A stretch of DNA of 50,244 nucleotides from Bacteroidaceae bacterium (GTDB taxonomy: Bacteria > Bacteroidota > Bacteroidia > Bacteroidales > Bacteroidaceae): contig JAFXAR010000047.1 of NCBI GenBank assembly GCA_017516885.1, positions 1 through 50,244 on the forward strand, in the 5' to 3' direction. A program made the translations under genes and the position numbers. Positions 7,633 through 15,606 of this stretch are shown piece after piece (positions within the stretch are counted from its first letter, which is position 1; every line of letters starts with the position of its first letter). The notes under the pieces are model-generated. The model searched no databases and was not told where the DNA came from. It worked only from the letters and a program-made list of their open reading frames with translations.

Positions 7633-7674
7633 TGTTTTTGTTATCTTTGCCTGACAGCAAAGATAACAAAAACA
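7633..7674. repeat. Perfect 18-bp inverted repeat over the dnaX promoter
   Basis: Left arm 7633-7650 (tgtttttgttatctttgc) and right arm 7657-7674 are exact reverse complements around the 6-nt spacer ctgaca. Both arms contain TATCTTTG, so the -7 element exists in both directions, pointing at each other. In RNA starting upstream of it this would fold into a long hairpin; in DNA it could be a dyad operator. Confidence 0.85.
7642..7649 (+). promoter_or_regulatory. -7 element of dnaX
   Basis: TATCTTTG, a full TAnnTTTG match, 39 nt before the dnaX ATG at 7689. It lies inside the left arm of the 18-bp inverted repeat. The -33 position is T-rich but has no TTG. Confidence 0.55.
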
Positions 7675-7688
7675 TTATACCTGGAAAT

Positions 7689-9536
7689 ATGGGAAATTAC
7701 ATAGTCTCGGCAAGAAAATACCGTCCCGATACATTTGAGTCGGTTGTAGCGCAAAAATCGCTGACAACAACTCTCAAGAATGCAATCCACAGTGGAAAAC
7801 TGGCTCATGCTTATCTCTTCTGCGGCCCGCGTGGCGTGGGAAAGACAACATGTGCCAGAATATTTGCGAAGACAATCAATTGCCAGCATCCCACAGCCGA
7901 TGGAGAGCCGTGCAACCAGTGCGAATCCTGCCTTTCATTTAACCAGCAGCGCTCATATTCAATATATGAGCTTGATGCGGCAAGCAATAACTCAGTTGAC
8001 GACATACGCTCTCTGAACGAGCAGGTGCGCATACCGCCCCAGGTGGGAAAATACAAGGTGTATATCATTGACGAGGTTCACATGCTCACAGCGTCAGCCT
8101 TCAATGCGTTTCTCAAGACGCTTGAGGAACCTCCTGCACATGCAATATTCATTCTTGCCACTACGGAAAAGCACAAGATTATTCCCACGATACTCTCGCG
8201 CTGCCAAATATATGATTTCAGCCGTATTGATTCAGCCGACATCATAGCCCATCTGCAGAGCATTGCTGAGAAAGAGGGTATCAGCACGGAGTACGATGCA
8301 CTGAGAATCATAGCCCAGAAGTCTGACGGCTGCATGCGTGATGCCTTGTCGCTTTTCGACCAGATGGCAAGCTTTACACAGGGCGAACTGACCTATTCAA
8401 AGGTAATAGGCTCGCTCAATGTGCTTGATTACGATTACTATTTCCGCGTTACCGATTCTGTATTGGAAGGCAAGGTCTCCCAGGCGCTTCTTCTCTTTAA
8501 CGAGATTCTTGGCAAGGGCTTTGAGGGCAGTGTTTTCATCGAAGGGCTGGCTGCGCACTTCAGAGACCTGCTTGTAAATGGCGATTCGGCTACAGCATCC
8601 CTCTTTGAAGGCAGCGAAGAACTGCGCAGAAGGTATGCGGCCCAGGCAGCAAGATGCAGCGCAAAAATGATATTCAAGGCCATTAAGCTTTGCAACAACT
8701 GCAGCATGAACTACCGGGCAAGCCGCAGCAAGAGGCTTCTTGTTGAGTTGACGCTTATAGAGCTTTCCCAGTTGTCTGACGATAGTGGCGATGATGGTGG
8801 GCATGGCCCTAAGATGCTGAAACCCATATTCAATAAATTACAGCCAGCAGATAAACATGCTGCAGAGGTGCGAGCTCCTCAAACAGAAAGCACAAACAAA
8901 GTGAATACGGACGCTGCAGTGACAGTTCGTACAGTGGAAACTGCAGTGCCGGAAAAAGAAGCACCCCGTCAGGTGGCAGTGCATACAGGACGCCCTGAGC
9001 AGATGCAGATCAGGCGCAGCGGGCTTTTCGGACGCTCAAGGGCTATGTCGGGTACGCATGAACAGGGAACGGTTGCAGAATCCCCGGCTCCCCAGTCCGC
9101 AGGCAGTGCGTTGGCAAACATGCCGGCAGAGAATGCGGCTGTATCTGCTGCAAAGGCAACGGAGAGGCCAAAGGCCATATCCCAGGCCGACTTATCCCAG
9201 GCGTGGACCTCATACGCGCTGCAGCTGCCTGAGAATGAGAGGGCGCTGGCCGATAGAATGAAGATAATAACCCCAAATCTTACCGGAGAAAACACTTTCC
9301 AGATTTCGCTTGACAACCAGCTCGTGGCAGAACTTTTTACAAAGGAGTCAAAACGTATCTGTGATGGGATGAAGGCCTTTCTGGGCAATGTGATGCCAAT
9401 AATGAAGGTTGAGGTTAACAAAGTGGTCGTTGAGAGGCATATAAGTGACAGAAAGAAGCAATATGAGATTCTTATTGAGAAGAATCCAATCATAGAGAAA
9501 TTGCGAAAGGAACTTAATCTTGAACTTGCAAGGTAG
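7689..9536 (+). CDS. dnaX: DNA polymerase III subunit gamma/tau
   Basis: Clamp-loader ATPase of the replicative polymerase, 615 residues from the ATG at 7689 (MGNYIVSARKYRP); earlier in-frame codons lie within the promoter. The AAA+ part has Walker A GPRGVGKTT (about residues 45-53), a four-cysteine zinc module (CQHPTADGEPCNQCESC), Walker B with DEVHM, and the LSRCQIYDF sensor region. Residues from about 380 to 510 are a low-complexity Ala/Glu/Pro linker, followed by a tau-type C-terminal domain. It is followed by a terminator and then a long AT-rich gap before dnaA. Confidence 0.95.
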   Translation: MGNYIVSARKYRPDTFESVVAQKSLTTTLKNAIHSGKLAHAYLFCGPRGVGKTTCARIFAKTINCQHPTADGEPCNQCESCLSFNQQRSYSIYELDAASNNSVDDIRSLNEQVRIPPQVGKYKVYIIDEVHMLTASAFNAFLKTLEEPPAHAIFILATTEKHKIIPTILSRCQIYDFSRIDSADIIAHLQSIAEKEGISTEYDALRIIAQKSDGCMRDALSLFDQMASFTQGELTYSKVIGSLNVLDYDYYFRVTDSVLEGKVSQALLLFNEILGKGFEGSVFIEGLAAHFRDLLVNGDSATASLFEGSEELRRRYAAQAARCSAKMIFKAIKLCNNCSMNYRASRSKRLLVELTLIELSQLSDDSGDDGGHGPKMLKPIFNKLQPADKHAAEVRAPQTESTNKVNTDAAVTVRTVETAVPEKEAPRQVAVHTGRPEQMQIRRSGLFGRSRAMSGTHEQGTVAESPAPQSAGSALANMPAENAAVSAAKATERPKAISQADLSQAWTSYALQLPENERALADRMKIITPNLTGENTFQISLDNQLVAELFTKESKRICDGMKAFLGNVMPIMKVEVNKVVVERHISDRKKQYEILIEKNPIIEKLRKELNLELAR

Positions 9537-9552
9537 CTGTATGGGCTGCCTT
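9530..9552 (+). terminator. dnaX terminator
   Basis: aaggtagc (9530-9537) pairs with gctgcctt (9545-9552) with one G-U pair, followed by a run of eight T after a G. The hairpin overlaps the dnaX stop codon, a compact intrinsic terminator. Confidence 0.65.
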
Positions 9553-10233
9553 GTTTTTTTTGAGGAAGGCTTGCCTGAAAGATAATAAACTGTTTGACGC
9601 CCTATTGTATCATGATGTCTTGTGCTCTTTCACGCCCATGTATTATAAAGCCTTTTTGCAAAAAAAACAAACGATTTTGCCAGTTTTTTTGTATGGATTT
9701 TTCAGGAAGAAATAATTTTCAAATAAAAAAATTTTTTACTCTATTTAGAATTATTCCAAATAAGAAGGTGGGGCGGGACGATTTTCCTGCTTGTTGTCCA
9801 ATCTATGCTCAAAACGTGCGAAAAACATATTTTTAAAAGTAAATATAATAGTTGAAAGTCAGTTGCTGTTGTATCTAAACTATTGTGTTTCAATGTGCAA
9901 AAAAAATAACGTAAAATAGCAGCTCGCGATTTTTGCCTATTTTTAATTAACTGATATACAATAGATTATTTTTGCGCAATTTTTAGCAATGTTTTATTGG
10001 CTTGCATTTTCATTTTTTATTGAAGATATTTGCAATAGAAATGATTGCAGAGGGGCAGTATGCGCGGCGCAAGCGCCGGCCGAAAAAGACTCTCTTCTTG
10101 AAACTGTTTGAATTCCTGTCGGAATATCTCTATTGTGCGCTCCGCATACAACGGATGTTGCAGATATGAATTTGACGGTTTTTATTTTTCTGTCACTATA
10201 GGCACGCTATATATATAAATAAGGAACTTTAAA
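9553..10233. other. AT-rich gap before dnaA, possible regulatory or origin region
   Basis: About 680 bp without a convincing gene. It is clearly more AT-rich than its flanks, with runs of A and T near 9660-9740 and 9895-9975. A TATTTTTG element (9967-9974) and a TATTTG at about 10027 are promoter-like. Near 10068-10081 there is a GC-rich cggcgc-aa-gcgccg hairpin, and gtatgcg (about 10058) could pair with cgcatac (about 10142). I did not see a clear TTATCCACA-type DnaA box; ttattccaa near 9751 is a weak partial match. A long 5' leader for dnaA or a replication origin are both possible. Confidence 0.4.
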
Positions 10234-11622
10234 ATGAACTCAAACCTGACAACAAAATGGAACAGATGCCTTGACATTATCCGCGATAATGTCTCAGAGT
10301 CTGTATTCTCTACTTGGTTTGCTGATATTCAGCCGCTCAAGTATGAGAATGGTACATTGACCATTCAGGTGAAGAGTAACTTTGTATACGAGTTCCTTGA
10401 GGGTAACTATGTCGACCTTTTGCGTTCAACGCTCTTTAAGGTAATGGGCAACGGCACTCAGCTTATGTACAGCGTGCTCACTGACAAGGACAACAACCTT
10501 AGCACAGTAGTAGGTACAGAAGGCCACAATGCTGTGAAAGGCACGGGCAATAGTGGCAACAGCGCTCCCAAGGCAATGCAGGAAGCTGTGCAGGAACTTG
10601 ATTCAATGCTTATTAGCCGATATACCTTTGACAACTTTGTTGAGGGTGTAAGCAACCGCTTGTCACGTTCTGTTGGTGCAAGTGTCGCAGACATGCCGGG
10701 CCGTGCATTTAATCCGCTCTTTATCCATGGTGCATCAGGCGTTGGAAAAACTCACTTGATAAATGCCATCGGAGTAAGAATCAAGGAACTGCACCCCGAA
10801 CTGCGTGTGCTTTATGTTTCGGCCCACCTTTTCCAGGTACAGTATACCGATTCTATTCTGCATAAGAACTTCAATGATTTCATGAGGTTCTATCAGAGCA
10901 TTGACGTGCTTATCATTGACGATATTCAGGAGTTTGCCGGCTTGCAGAAGACACAGAACGCTTTCTTCCATATATTCAATCATCTGCATTTGAACGGCAA
11001 GCAGCTTATTATGACCTCAGACCGCTCGCCTGCGCAGCTGCAGGGCATGGAGGAACGCTTGATTACCCGCTTCAAGTGGGGCATGACCGCGGAGATAGAG
11101 AAACCCGACCTGGAACTTAAGAAAAACATCCTTCGCAATAAAATATATCGCGATGGCCTTGATTTCCCTGAAGAGGTAATCTCATACATTGCCGAGCATG
11201 TTGATTCAAGCATCCGTGACCTTGAGGGTATTGTGGTTTCCCTGATGGCGCACTCTACAATAAACAACGACGATGTTGATATAAATCTTGCCCGAAGGGT
11301 AGTGGGAGATTTCTCGGTATATGAGAAGAAGAGCATCACTATTGACGATATTATAAAAAAGGTGTCAGATTACTACGGCGTTGAGGTGGGGGCTATAAAC
11401 ACTCGTTCCCGCAAGCGCGAAGTTGTTCAGGTGCGTCAGGTTGCAATGTTCCTTGCGAAGAAATACCTTGATATGTCTACCTCAAAGATTGGCCAGTATG
11501 TGGGCAACAGAGACCATGCTACAGTGTTGCATGCATGCAAGGCGGTAGCCAACCTTGCCGACACCGACAAGCAGTTCCGCATGGAGCTCAATGAGATTGA
11601 CCTCTTGTTGCAGAGTGCATAG
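10234..11622 (+). CDS. dnaA: Chromosomal replication initiator protein DnaA
   Basis: Binds DnaA boxes and opens the origin. 462 residues. Domain I covers about 1-80 ([21 protein letters not shown]), followed by a short linker. The AAA+ domain III has Walker [11 protein letters not shown] (about 170), Walker [10 protein letters not shown] and a sensor LITRFKWGM, where DnaA usually has LxSRF. Domain IV carries the DNA-binding signature [16 protein letters not shown] near 425-440. The length is normal. The gene stands alone after a long AT-rich leader and ends before a 42-bp palindromic terminator shared with argC. Confidence 0.97.
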   Translation: MNSNLTTKWNRCLDIIRDNVSESVFSTWFADIQPLKYENGTLTIQVKSNFVYEFLEGNYVDLLRSTLFKVMGNGTQLMYSVLTDKDNNLSTVVGTEGHNAVKGTGNSGNSAPKAMQEAVQELDSMLISRYTFDNFVEGVSNRLSRSVGASVADMPGRAFNPLFIHGASGVGKTHLINAIGVRIKELHPELRVLYVSAHLFQVQYTDSILHKNFNDFMRFYQSIDVLIIDDIQEFAGLQKTQNAFFHIFNHLHLNGKQLIMTSDRSPAQLQGMEERLITRFKWGMTAEIEKPDLELKKNILRNKIYRDGLDFPEEVISYIAEHVDSSIRDLEGIVVSLMAHSTINNDDVDINLARRVVGDFSVYEKKSITIDDIIKKVSDYYGVEVGAINTRSRKREVVQVRQVAMFLAKKYLDMSTSKIGQYVGNRDHATVLHACKAVANLADTDKQFRMELNEIDLLLQSA

Positions 11623-11653
11623 CAATGTATCAGAAACGTGTTCTATTATTATA

Positions 11654-11695
11654 ATAAAGAAGAAATCAGTTCCGCGGAACTGATTTCTTCTTTAT
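11654..11695. terminator. 42-bp perfect palindrome between dnaA and argC
   Basis: Arms 11654-11674 and 11675-11695 are exact complements with no spacer, centred on ccgcgg, with A-rich and T-rich outer ends. It lies between convergent dnaA and argC, so it can end transcription from both sides. Confidence 0.8.
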
Positions 11696-11728
11696 GCTTT
11701 AAGCCTTTATGAGGCTGCACTTCTGTCT

Positions 11729-12697
11729 TTAAAAAGCTGAAGGCTTCAATTGCAGGCCCACAGTCTCTGCAAGCCCGAAGAGCAGGTTCATGTTGTGCAC
11801 CGCCTGGCCGCTTGCACCCTTCAGCAAATTGTCAATTATTGATGTTATAAGAAGTTTGTTGCCGTGTTTCTCAAGGTGAATGAGGCATTTGTTGGTGTTT
11901 ATAACTTGCTTGAGGTCAATAGGGGTATTCACAATGTGTGTAAATGAGTCCCTTTCATAGTATGCCTCATAGAGTTTGTAAAGGGTTTCAATATCAAGGT
12001 CGCACTTAACAACAAGCGTGGCAAATATTCCGCGTGTGAAGCCTCCACGATAGGGAATGAAGTTTATATCGCCGTCATAGTCGGGCTGCAGCTGCTTTAT
12101 GCTCTGCATGATTTCCGGCAGATGCTGGTGCTCAAAGGGCTTGTATATGCTGATATTGTCGTTTCTCCAGCTAAAGTGTGTTGTGCTTTGCGGCTTTACT
12201 CCTGCACCGGTGCTTCCGGTGATGGCGTTTACCGAAATGTCCCCTTTCAGCAAATGCTCTTTTGCCAAGGGAAGTAATCCCAGTTCAATGCATGTTGCAA
12301 AGCATCCCGGATTTGCTACATAGCGGCTCTTGCAGGTATTTCTGCGGTTGAGTTCAGGGAGGCCATAGATAAAATCGTGGTCATGGCTCTTTATGCGGTA
12401 GTCCATTGAGAGGTCAATCACCTTCAATTCATCGGGCAGAGCATGGCTCTCTAAGAACTTGCGGGTGTCGCCATGTGCTGTGCAGAAGAAAAGCAAGTCA
12501 ATCTCCTCAAAGCTCATATCGTCTGTGAACATAAGCTCTGTCTCTCCCAACAGTCCTGAATGTACATCGGTTATCCTGTTTCCGGCGTTGCTGGCACTAT
12601 GCACAAATTTTATTTCAACTTCGGGGTGTATAAGCAGCAGGCGTATCAATTCTCCTGCGGTATATCCGGCCCCGCCAATAATTCCTACTCGTATCAT
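11729..12697 (-). CDS. argC: N-acetyl(succinyl)-gamma-glutamyl-phosphate reductase
   Basis: Third step of ornithine/arginine synthesis: NADPH reduction of the N-acylglutamyl phosphate made by ArgB to the semialdehyde. 322 residues from MIRVGIIGGAGYTAGEL; the upstream frame runs through the promoter. The nucleotide-binding GGAGYTAGE, the catalytic NPGCFAT cysteine and GSTGAGVKP are all present. In Bacteroides the pathway is known to use N-succinyl rather than N-acetyl intermediates, so the same may hold here. argC is cut off from argG by the argG terminator and a repeat array, and appears to have its own promoter at 12721-12728. Confidence 0.95.
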   Translation of the reverse strand: MIRVGIIGGAGYTAGELIRLLLIHPEVEIKFVHSASNAGNRITDVHSGLLGETELMFTDDMSFEEIDLLFFCTAHGDTRKFLESHALPDELKVIDLSMDYRIKSHDHDFIYGLPELNRRNTCKSRYVANPGCFATCIELGLLPLAKEHLLKGDISVNAITGSTGAGVKPQSTTHFSWRNDNISIYKPFEHQHLPEIMQSIKQLQPDYDGDINFIPYRGGFTRGIFATLVVKCDLDIETLYKLYEAYYERDSFTHIVNTPIDLKQVINTNKCLIHLEKHGNKLLITSIIDNLLKGASGQAVHNMNLLFGLAETVGLQLKPSAF

Positions 12698-12719
12698 GTT
12701 TTTAATGGTTAATCTTTGT

Positions 12720-13052
12720 GCAAATATACAGCAAACGAGCGAGATATATGAAGCTTGCTTCAATATTTCGCAGCGAGTGCAGCAAATATTCGCGCTTTGC
12801 GCAAATTACAGCAAACGAGCGAGATATATGAAGCTTGCTTCAATATTTCACAGCGAGTGCGGCAAATATTCGCGCTTTGCGCAAATTACATCAAACGAGC
12901 GAGATATATGAAGCTTGCTTCAATATTTCGCAGCGAGTGCAGCAAATATTCGCGCTTTGCGCAAATTACATCAAACGAGCGAGATATATGAAGCTTGCTT
13001 CAATATTTCGCAGCGAGTGCGGCAAATATTCGCGCCTCGCGCAAATATACAT
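12720..13052. repeat. Four tandem 80-bp repeats ahead of argC
   Basis: Units are 12720-12800 (81 bp), 12801-12880, 12881-12960 and 12961-13040, followed by the first bases of a fifth at 13041. Copies differ at only a few positions (for example ttcgcag/ttcacag, gtgcag/gtgcgg and cgctttgc/cgcctcgc). Each unit holds an inner dyad tgaagc-tt-gcttca inside a wider imperfect dyad, plus a gcgctttgcgc stem. Read toward argC, each unit ends in a promoter-like T(A)TAATTTGC or TATATTTGC. The array fills the argG-argC gap. It is not a CRISPR, since there are no variable spacers. Confidence 0.95.
12721..12728 (-). promoter_or_regulatory. -7 element of argC inside the repeat array
   Basis: TATATTTG on the minus strand, 23 nt before the argC ATG. 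It is the argC-proximal edge of the repeat array. The three inner copies read TAATTTG, one base shorter, while the far edge at 13041-13049 again reads TATATTTG. Confidence 0.55.
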
Positions 13053-13105
13053 TAAATGGCCGGGATAATTGCGCAAGCCTGGCAAATATTTGTATTTTCT
13101 ATGAG

Positions 13106-13145
13106 TTGAATGCAATCGGACTGCCGGCAGTCCGATTGCATTCAA
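13106..13145. terminator. argG terminator, 40-bp perfect palindrome
   Basis: Arms 13106-13125 and 13126-13145 are exact complements with no spacer, centred on ctgccggcag. It begins 5 nt after the argG stop. This separates argG transcription from argC. Confidence 0.8.
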
Positions 13146-13150
13146 AAGTA

Positions 13151-14353
13151 TTATATTTTTTCGTCAGGATGGTTGGCGTAGTAGGCTCTTAATGGGGTTG
13201 AGGTCACCTTTATGAAACCTTTCGCATCTTCAGCGGTCCAACCCTTCTGCACTTCGCCATATTCTCCCAGCTTGTTCTTTACAAGGTCATTGGGCGAATC
13301 CACTCCAACTGTTTCAAAGTGCTTTGGCATAAGCTTTAGTATGGCAGTGCCAGTAACATTTCTCTGCGAACTCTCAAGCATGGCCTCAATGTCGCGCATT
13401 ACGGGCTCAAGATACTGGCTTTCGTGCAGGAACATGCCATACCAGTTTGCAACCTGGTCTTTCCAATACTGCTGCCATTTGCTCAGCGTGTATTTTTCAA
13501 GGAACTTGTGCGCGGCAATAATGAGCATTGGCGCTGCGGCCTCAAAGCCCACTCTTCCCTTTATGCCAATAATTGTGTCGCCCACATGCATGTCGCGTCC
13601 TATTCCGTAGGCAGAGCCAATTTCTTCAACTTTCTGTATTGCCTTTATCGGGTCACTGAACTCCTCGCCGTTGACTGCCGTCAGCTCGCCATTGGTAAAT
13701 GTGAGCGCCAGTTCCTCTTCTCCGCTCTTTTCTACCTGTTTCAAGTATGCACTTTCAGGCAGTCCCTGCTTTGAATCAAGAATCTCCCCGCCGCAAATGG
13801 ATGTTCCCCAAAGGCCTACATTGTATGAATATTTGAGTTTTTCAAAATCGGCCTTGAAACCATGCTCGTTGAGGTAGTTTACCTCAAATTCGCGTGTAAG
13901 CGTCATGTCGCGCGTGAGTGTTATGATTTCAACTCCCGGCGAGCATACAAGAAAAGTCATGTCGAACCTTATTTGGTCGTTGCCTGCTCCGGTAGAGCCA
14001 TGGGCAATGGCGTCAGCGCCAATCTCGTTTGCATATCGTGCAATGGCGAGCGCCTGAAAAATCCTCTCCGATGATACAGAGATAGGGTAAGTGCCGTTGC
14101 GCAGTACGTTGCCGTATATCATATAGCGCAGGCTCTTCCTGTAATACTCGTCAGTTACATCTATCGTGACATATTCCTTTGCGCCCAGCTTGTAGGCGTT
14201 TTCTTCGTTCTGCTTCAGCTGTTCGGCGCTGAAACCGCCGGTGTTTGCACATGCGGCATACACTTCATATCCTTTCTCCTTGGCGAGGTACATCACTGTA
14301 AATGATGTGTCAAGCCCGCCGCTGAAGGCTACAACCACTTTTTTCTTTTCCAT
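13151..14353 (-). CDS. argG: Argininosuccinate synthase
   Basis: Joins citrulline and aspartate with ATP in arginine synthesis. 400 residues, the usual length. The ATP pyrophosphatase motif VVAFSGGLDTSF lies at residues 6-17, and AHGSTGAGNDQIRF is the conserved citrulline/aspartate-binding region. The ATG is 6 nt after the stop of the GNAT gene, in the argR-GNAT-argG operon. A palindromic terminator follows directly. Confidence 0.97.
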   Translation of the reverse strand: MEKKKVVVAFSGGLDTSFTVMYLAKEKGYEVYAACANTGGFSAEQLKQNEENAYKLGAKEYVTIDVTDEYYRKSLRYMIYGNVLRNGTYPISVSSERIFQALAIARYANEIGADAIAHGSTGAGNDQIRFDMTFLVCSPGVEIITLTRDMTLTREFEVNYLNEHGFKADFEKLKYSYNVGLWGTSICGGEILDSKQGLPESAYLKQVEKSGEEELALTFTNGELTAVNGEEFSDPIKAIQKVEEIGSAYGIGRDMHVGDTIIGIKGRVGFEAAAPMLIIAAHKFLEKYTLSKWQQYWKDQVANWYGMFLHESQYLEPVMRDIEAMLESSQRNVTGTAILKLMPKHFETVGVDSPNDLVKNKLGEYGEVQKGWTAEDAKGFIKVTSTPLRAYYANHPDEKI

Positions 14354-14359
14354 GTTTGC

Positions 14360-14938
14360 TTATTCTTCTTCTTTTTGTTTTTTGTGTGCTTTGGGGTCAT
14401 ACAGCATTGCTGTGCAGATGCAGTAGCGCCTGTCGGTACGCATCAGTACATCGTGATTGACGCAGCCTTCGCATCCTTTCCAGAATGCTTCATCATCGGT
14501 AAGTTCCGAGAATGGTACCGGCACATATCCTAATTCTGTATTTATCTTCATTACAGCGCCGCCGCTTGTCAGGCCGAACAGCTTGGCGTTGGGCCACATC
14601 TGGCGTGACAGGGCGAAAGCTCTCTGCTTTATGCGTCGTGCAAGACCGTGCCCGCGGAATTTTTCCCTTACTATGAGGCCTGAGTTTGCAACATACTGCC
14701 TGTTGCCCCAGCTTTCAATGTAGCAGAATCCGGCAAACTCATCTCCGGCAACGGCTATTATAGCCTTTCCCTCCTTCATCTTCTGCGTTAAGTATTCATG
14801 TGTGCGCTTGGCAATGCCGGTGCCGCGCACCTTGGCGGCTGCGCTTATTGTGTCAAGAATCTCATCTACATACTTCTCGTGCGAGGCGTTTGCGATGAGA
14901 ATCTCTATTCCGTCATTATATTCTGTATCCTCTTTCAT
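14360..14938 (-). CDS. GNAT acyltransferase, probable N-acyl(succinyl)glutamate synthase
   Basis: A 192-residue GNAT-fold protein with the acyl-CoA motif VREKFRGHGLARRIKQRAF near residues 90-108, and a C-terminal part with two cysteines (KGCEGCVNHD). It lies between argR and argG, 10 nt after argR and 6 nt before argG. No argA or argJ is in the window, so this is the natural candidate for the first step of the pathway. From memory, the Bacteroides thetaiotaomicron gene in the same position was proposed to be N-succinylglutamate synthase; I could not check the match. The acyl donor (acetyl- or succinyl-CoA) cannot be read from sequence. Confidence 0.8.
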   Translation of the reverse strand: MKEDTEYNDGIEILIANASHEKYVDEILDTISAAAKVRGTGIAKRTHEYLTQKMKEGKAIIAVAGDEFAGFCYIESWGNRQYVANSGLIVREKFRGHGLARRIKQRAFALSRQMWPNAKLFGLTSGGAVMKINTELGYVPVPFSELTDDEAFWKGCEGCVNHDVLMRTDRRYCICTAMLYDPKAHKKQKEEE

Positions 14939-14948
14939 GCTTTTTTTC

Positions 14949-15431
14949 TCAAATGTTCGGTATAATAGTTCTGAGCGCTCTTAGTACCATTGTGCGGTTG
15001 GCCTCCTCGGCAATAATGAGCATCACTGTGTCGTCCCCGGCAATAGTGCCTATGATTTCGGGGAAGTCGTAGTTGTCAATATGGTAGGCCAATGTGCTTG
15101 CGTAGCTTGGTTTTGTGTGTATTACCGCAATGTTGCCCGAAAACTTTATTGAGAGGAATCCGGTTGCTTCCTGTGGTGCTGTCAGTGGTCTCGCTTCGCC
15201 CTGCTCGCCTTCGTGACGGTACTGATGCGGACGCGTAAGTATGTATCTGTAGCGTCCTTGTACGCCTACTGACTTTACAACCCTCAACTGGTGCAGGTCG
15301 CGCGACAGCGTAGCCTGCGTTAGTTTAAAACCCTCTTTCTCAAGTTCACTCAGCAGTTCCTCCTGACTGCCAATTTCCTGTGTTGACAGAATAAGGCGGA
15401 TTGCGTCAAGACGTGAATTTTTTACCTTCAT
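14949..15431 (-). CDS. argR: Arginine repressor
   Basis: A 160-residue ArgR. The N-terminal winged helix includes SQEELLSELEKEGFKLTQAT and the recognition segment LSRDLHQL. The C-terminal half is the hexamerisation and arginine-binding domain with GTIAGDDTVMLI. The ATG at 15431 was chosen for the start of the winged helix and the promoter 27 nt upstream; the longer frame crosses the terminator of the neighbouring gene. It heads the argR-GNAT-argG operon, and a dyad within its own promoter suggests autoregulation. Confidence 0.95.
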   Translation of the reverse strand: MKVKNSRLDAIRLILSTQEIGSQEELLSELEKEGFKLTQATLSRDLHQLRVVKSVGVQGRYRYILTRPHQYRHEGEQGEARPLTAPQEATGFLSIKFSGNIAVIHTKPSYASTLAYHIDNYDFPEIIGTIAGDDTVMLIIAEEANRTMVLRALRTIIPNI

Positions 15432-15457
15432 GATTGCATATTTATTCTTGTTAGTTG

Positions 15458-15487
15458 CAAAAATAGGTATAATTACACATAAAACAA
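15458..15487 (-). promoter_or_regulatory. argR operon promoter with possible ArgR operator
   Basis: On the minus strand, TTG (15485-15487) and TATTTTTG (15458-15465) are separated by 19 nt. The spacer contains gtgtaattatac, a 12-bp near-palindrome one base off gtataattatac. AT-rich dyads of this sort resemble ARG boxes, and its place between the promoter elements would suit repression. The operator call is inference. Confidence 0.6.
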
Positions 15488-15534
15488 TAGGTTTTTGCAA
15501 TTTTTTTGCAGAAATCCTTTTTAAATATGCAAAA

Positions 15535-15577
15535 ATAAAGCGAACGGCTAAATGCAATTTACAGCCGTTCGCTTTAT
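15535..15577. terminator. Terminator of myo-inositol-phosphate synthase
   Basis: Perfect 15-bp stem (15535-15549 with 15563-15577), core gcgaacggct, 13-nt loop, A-rich and T-rich flanks. It lies 29 nt after the ino1-like stop and also guards the argR promoter region. Confidence 0.75.
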
Positions 15578-15606
15578 ATATCTTGTTTTCTTTGGGAAGC
15601 AGTGCC

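Noticed and set aside
9792-9801. DnaA boxes in the dnaA upstream gap (ttgtccaatc and ttattccaa)
   Set aside because: They match TTATnCACA at too few positions to call, and no cluster is seen.
12720-13052. CRISPR array
   Set aside because: The units are contiguous 80-bp repeats with no variable spacers, and no cas genes are nearby.
12459-13068. Overlapping open frames across the repeat array (for example proteins with QTSEIYEACFNISQRV repeats)
   Set aside because: The 80-bp unit is not a multiple of three, so all three frames are read in turn. The frames have no start signals and lie over dyads and promoter elements. They are by-products of the repeat.
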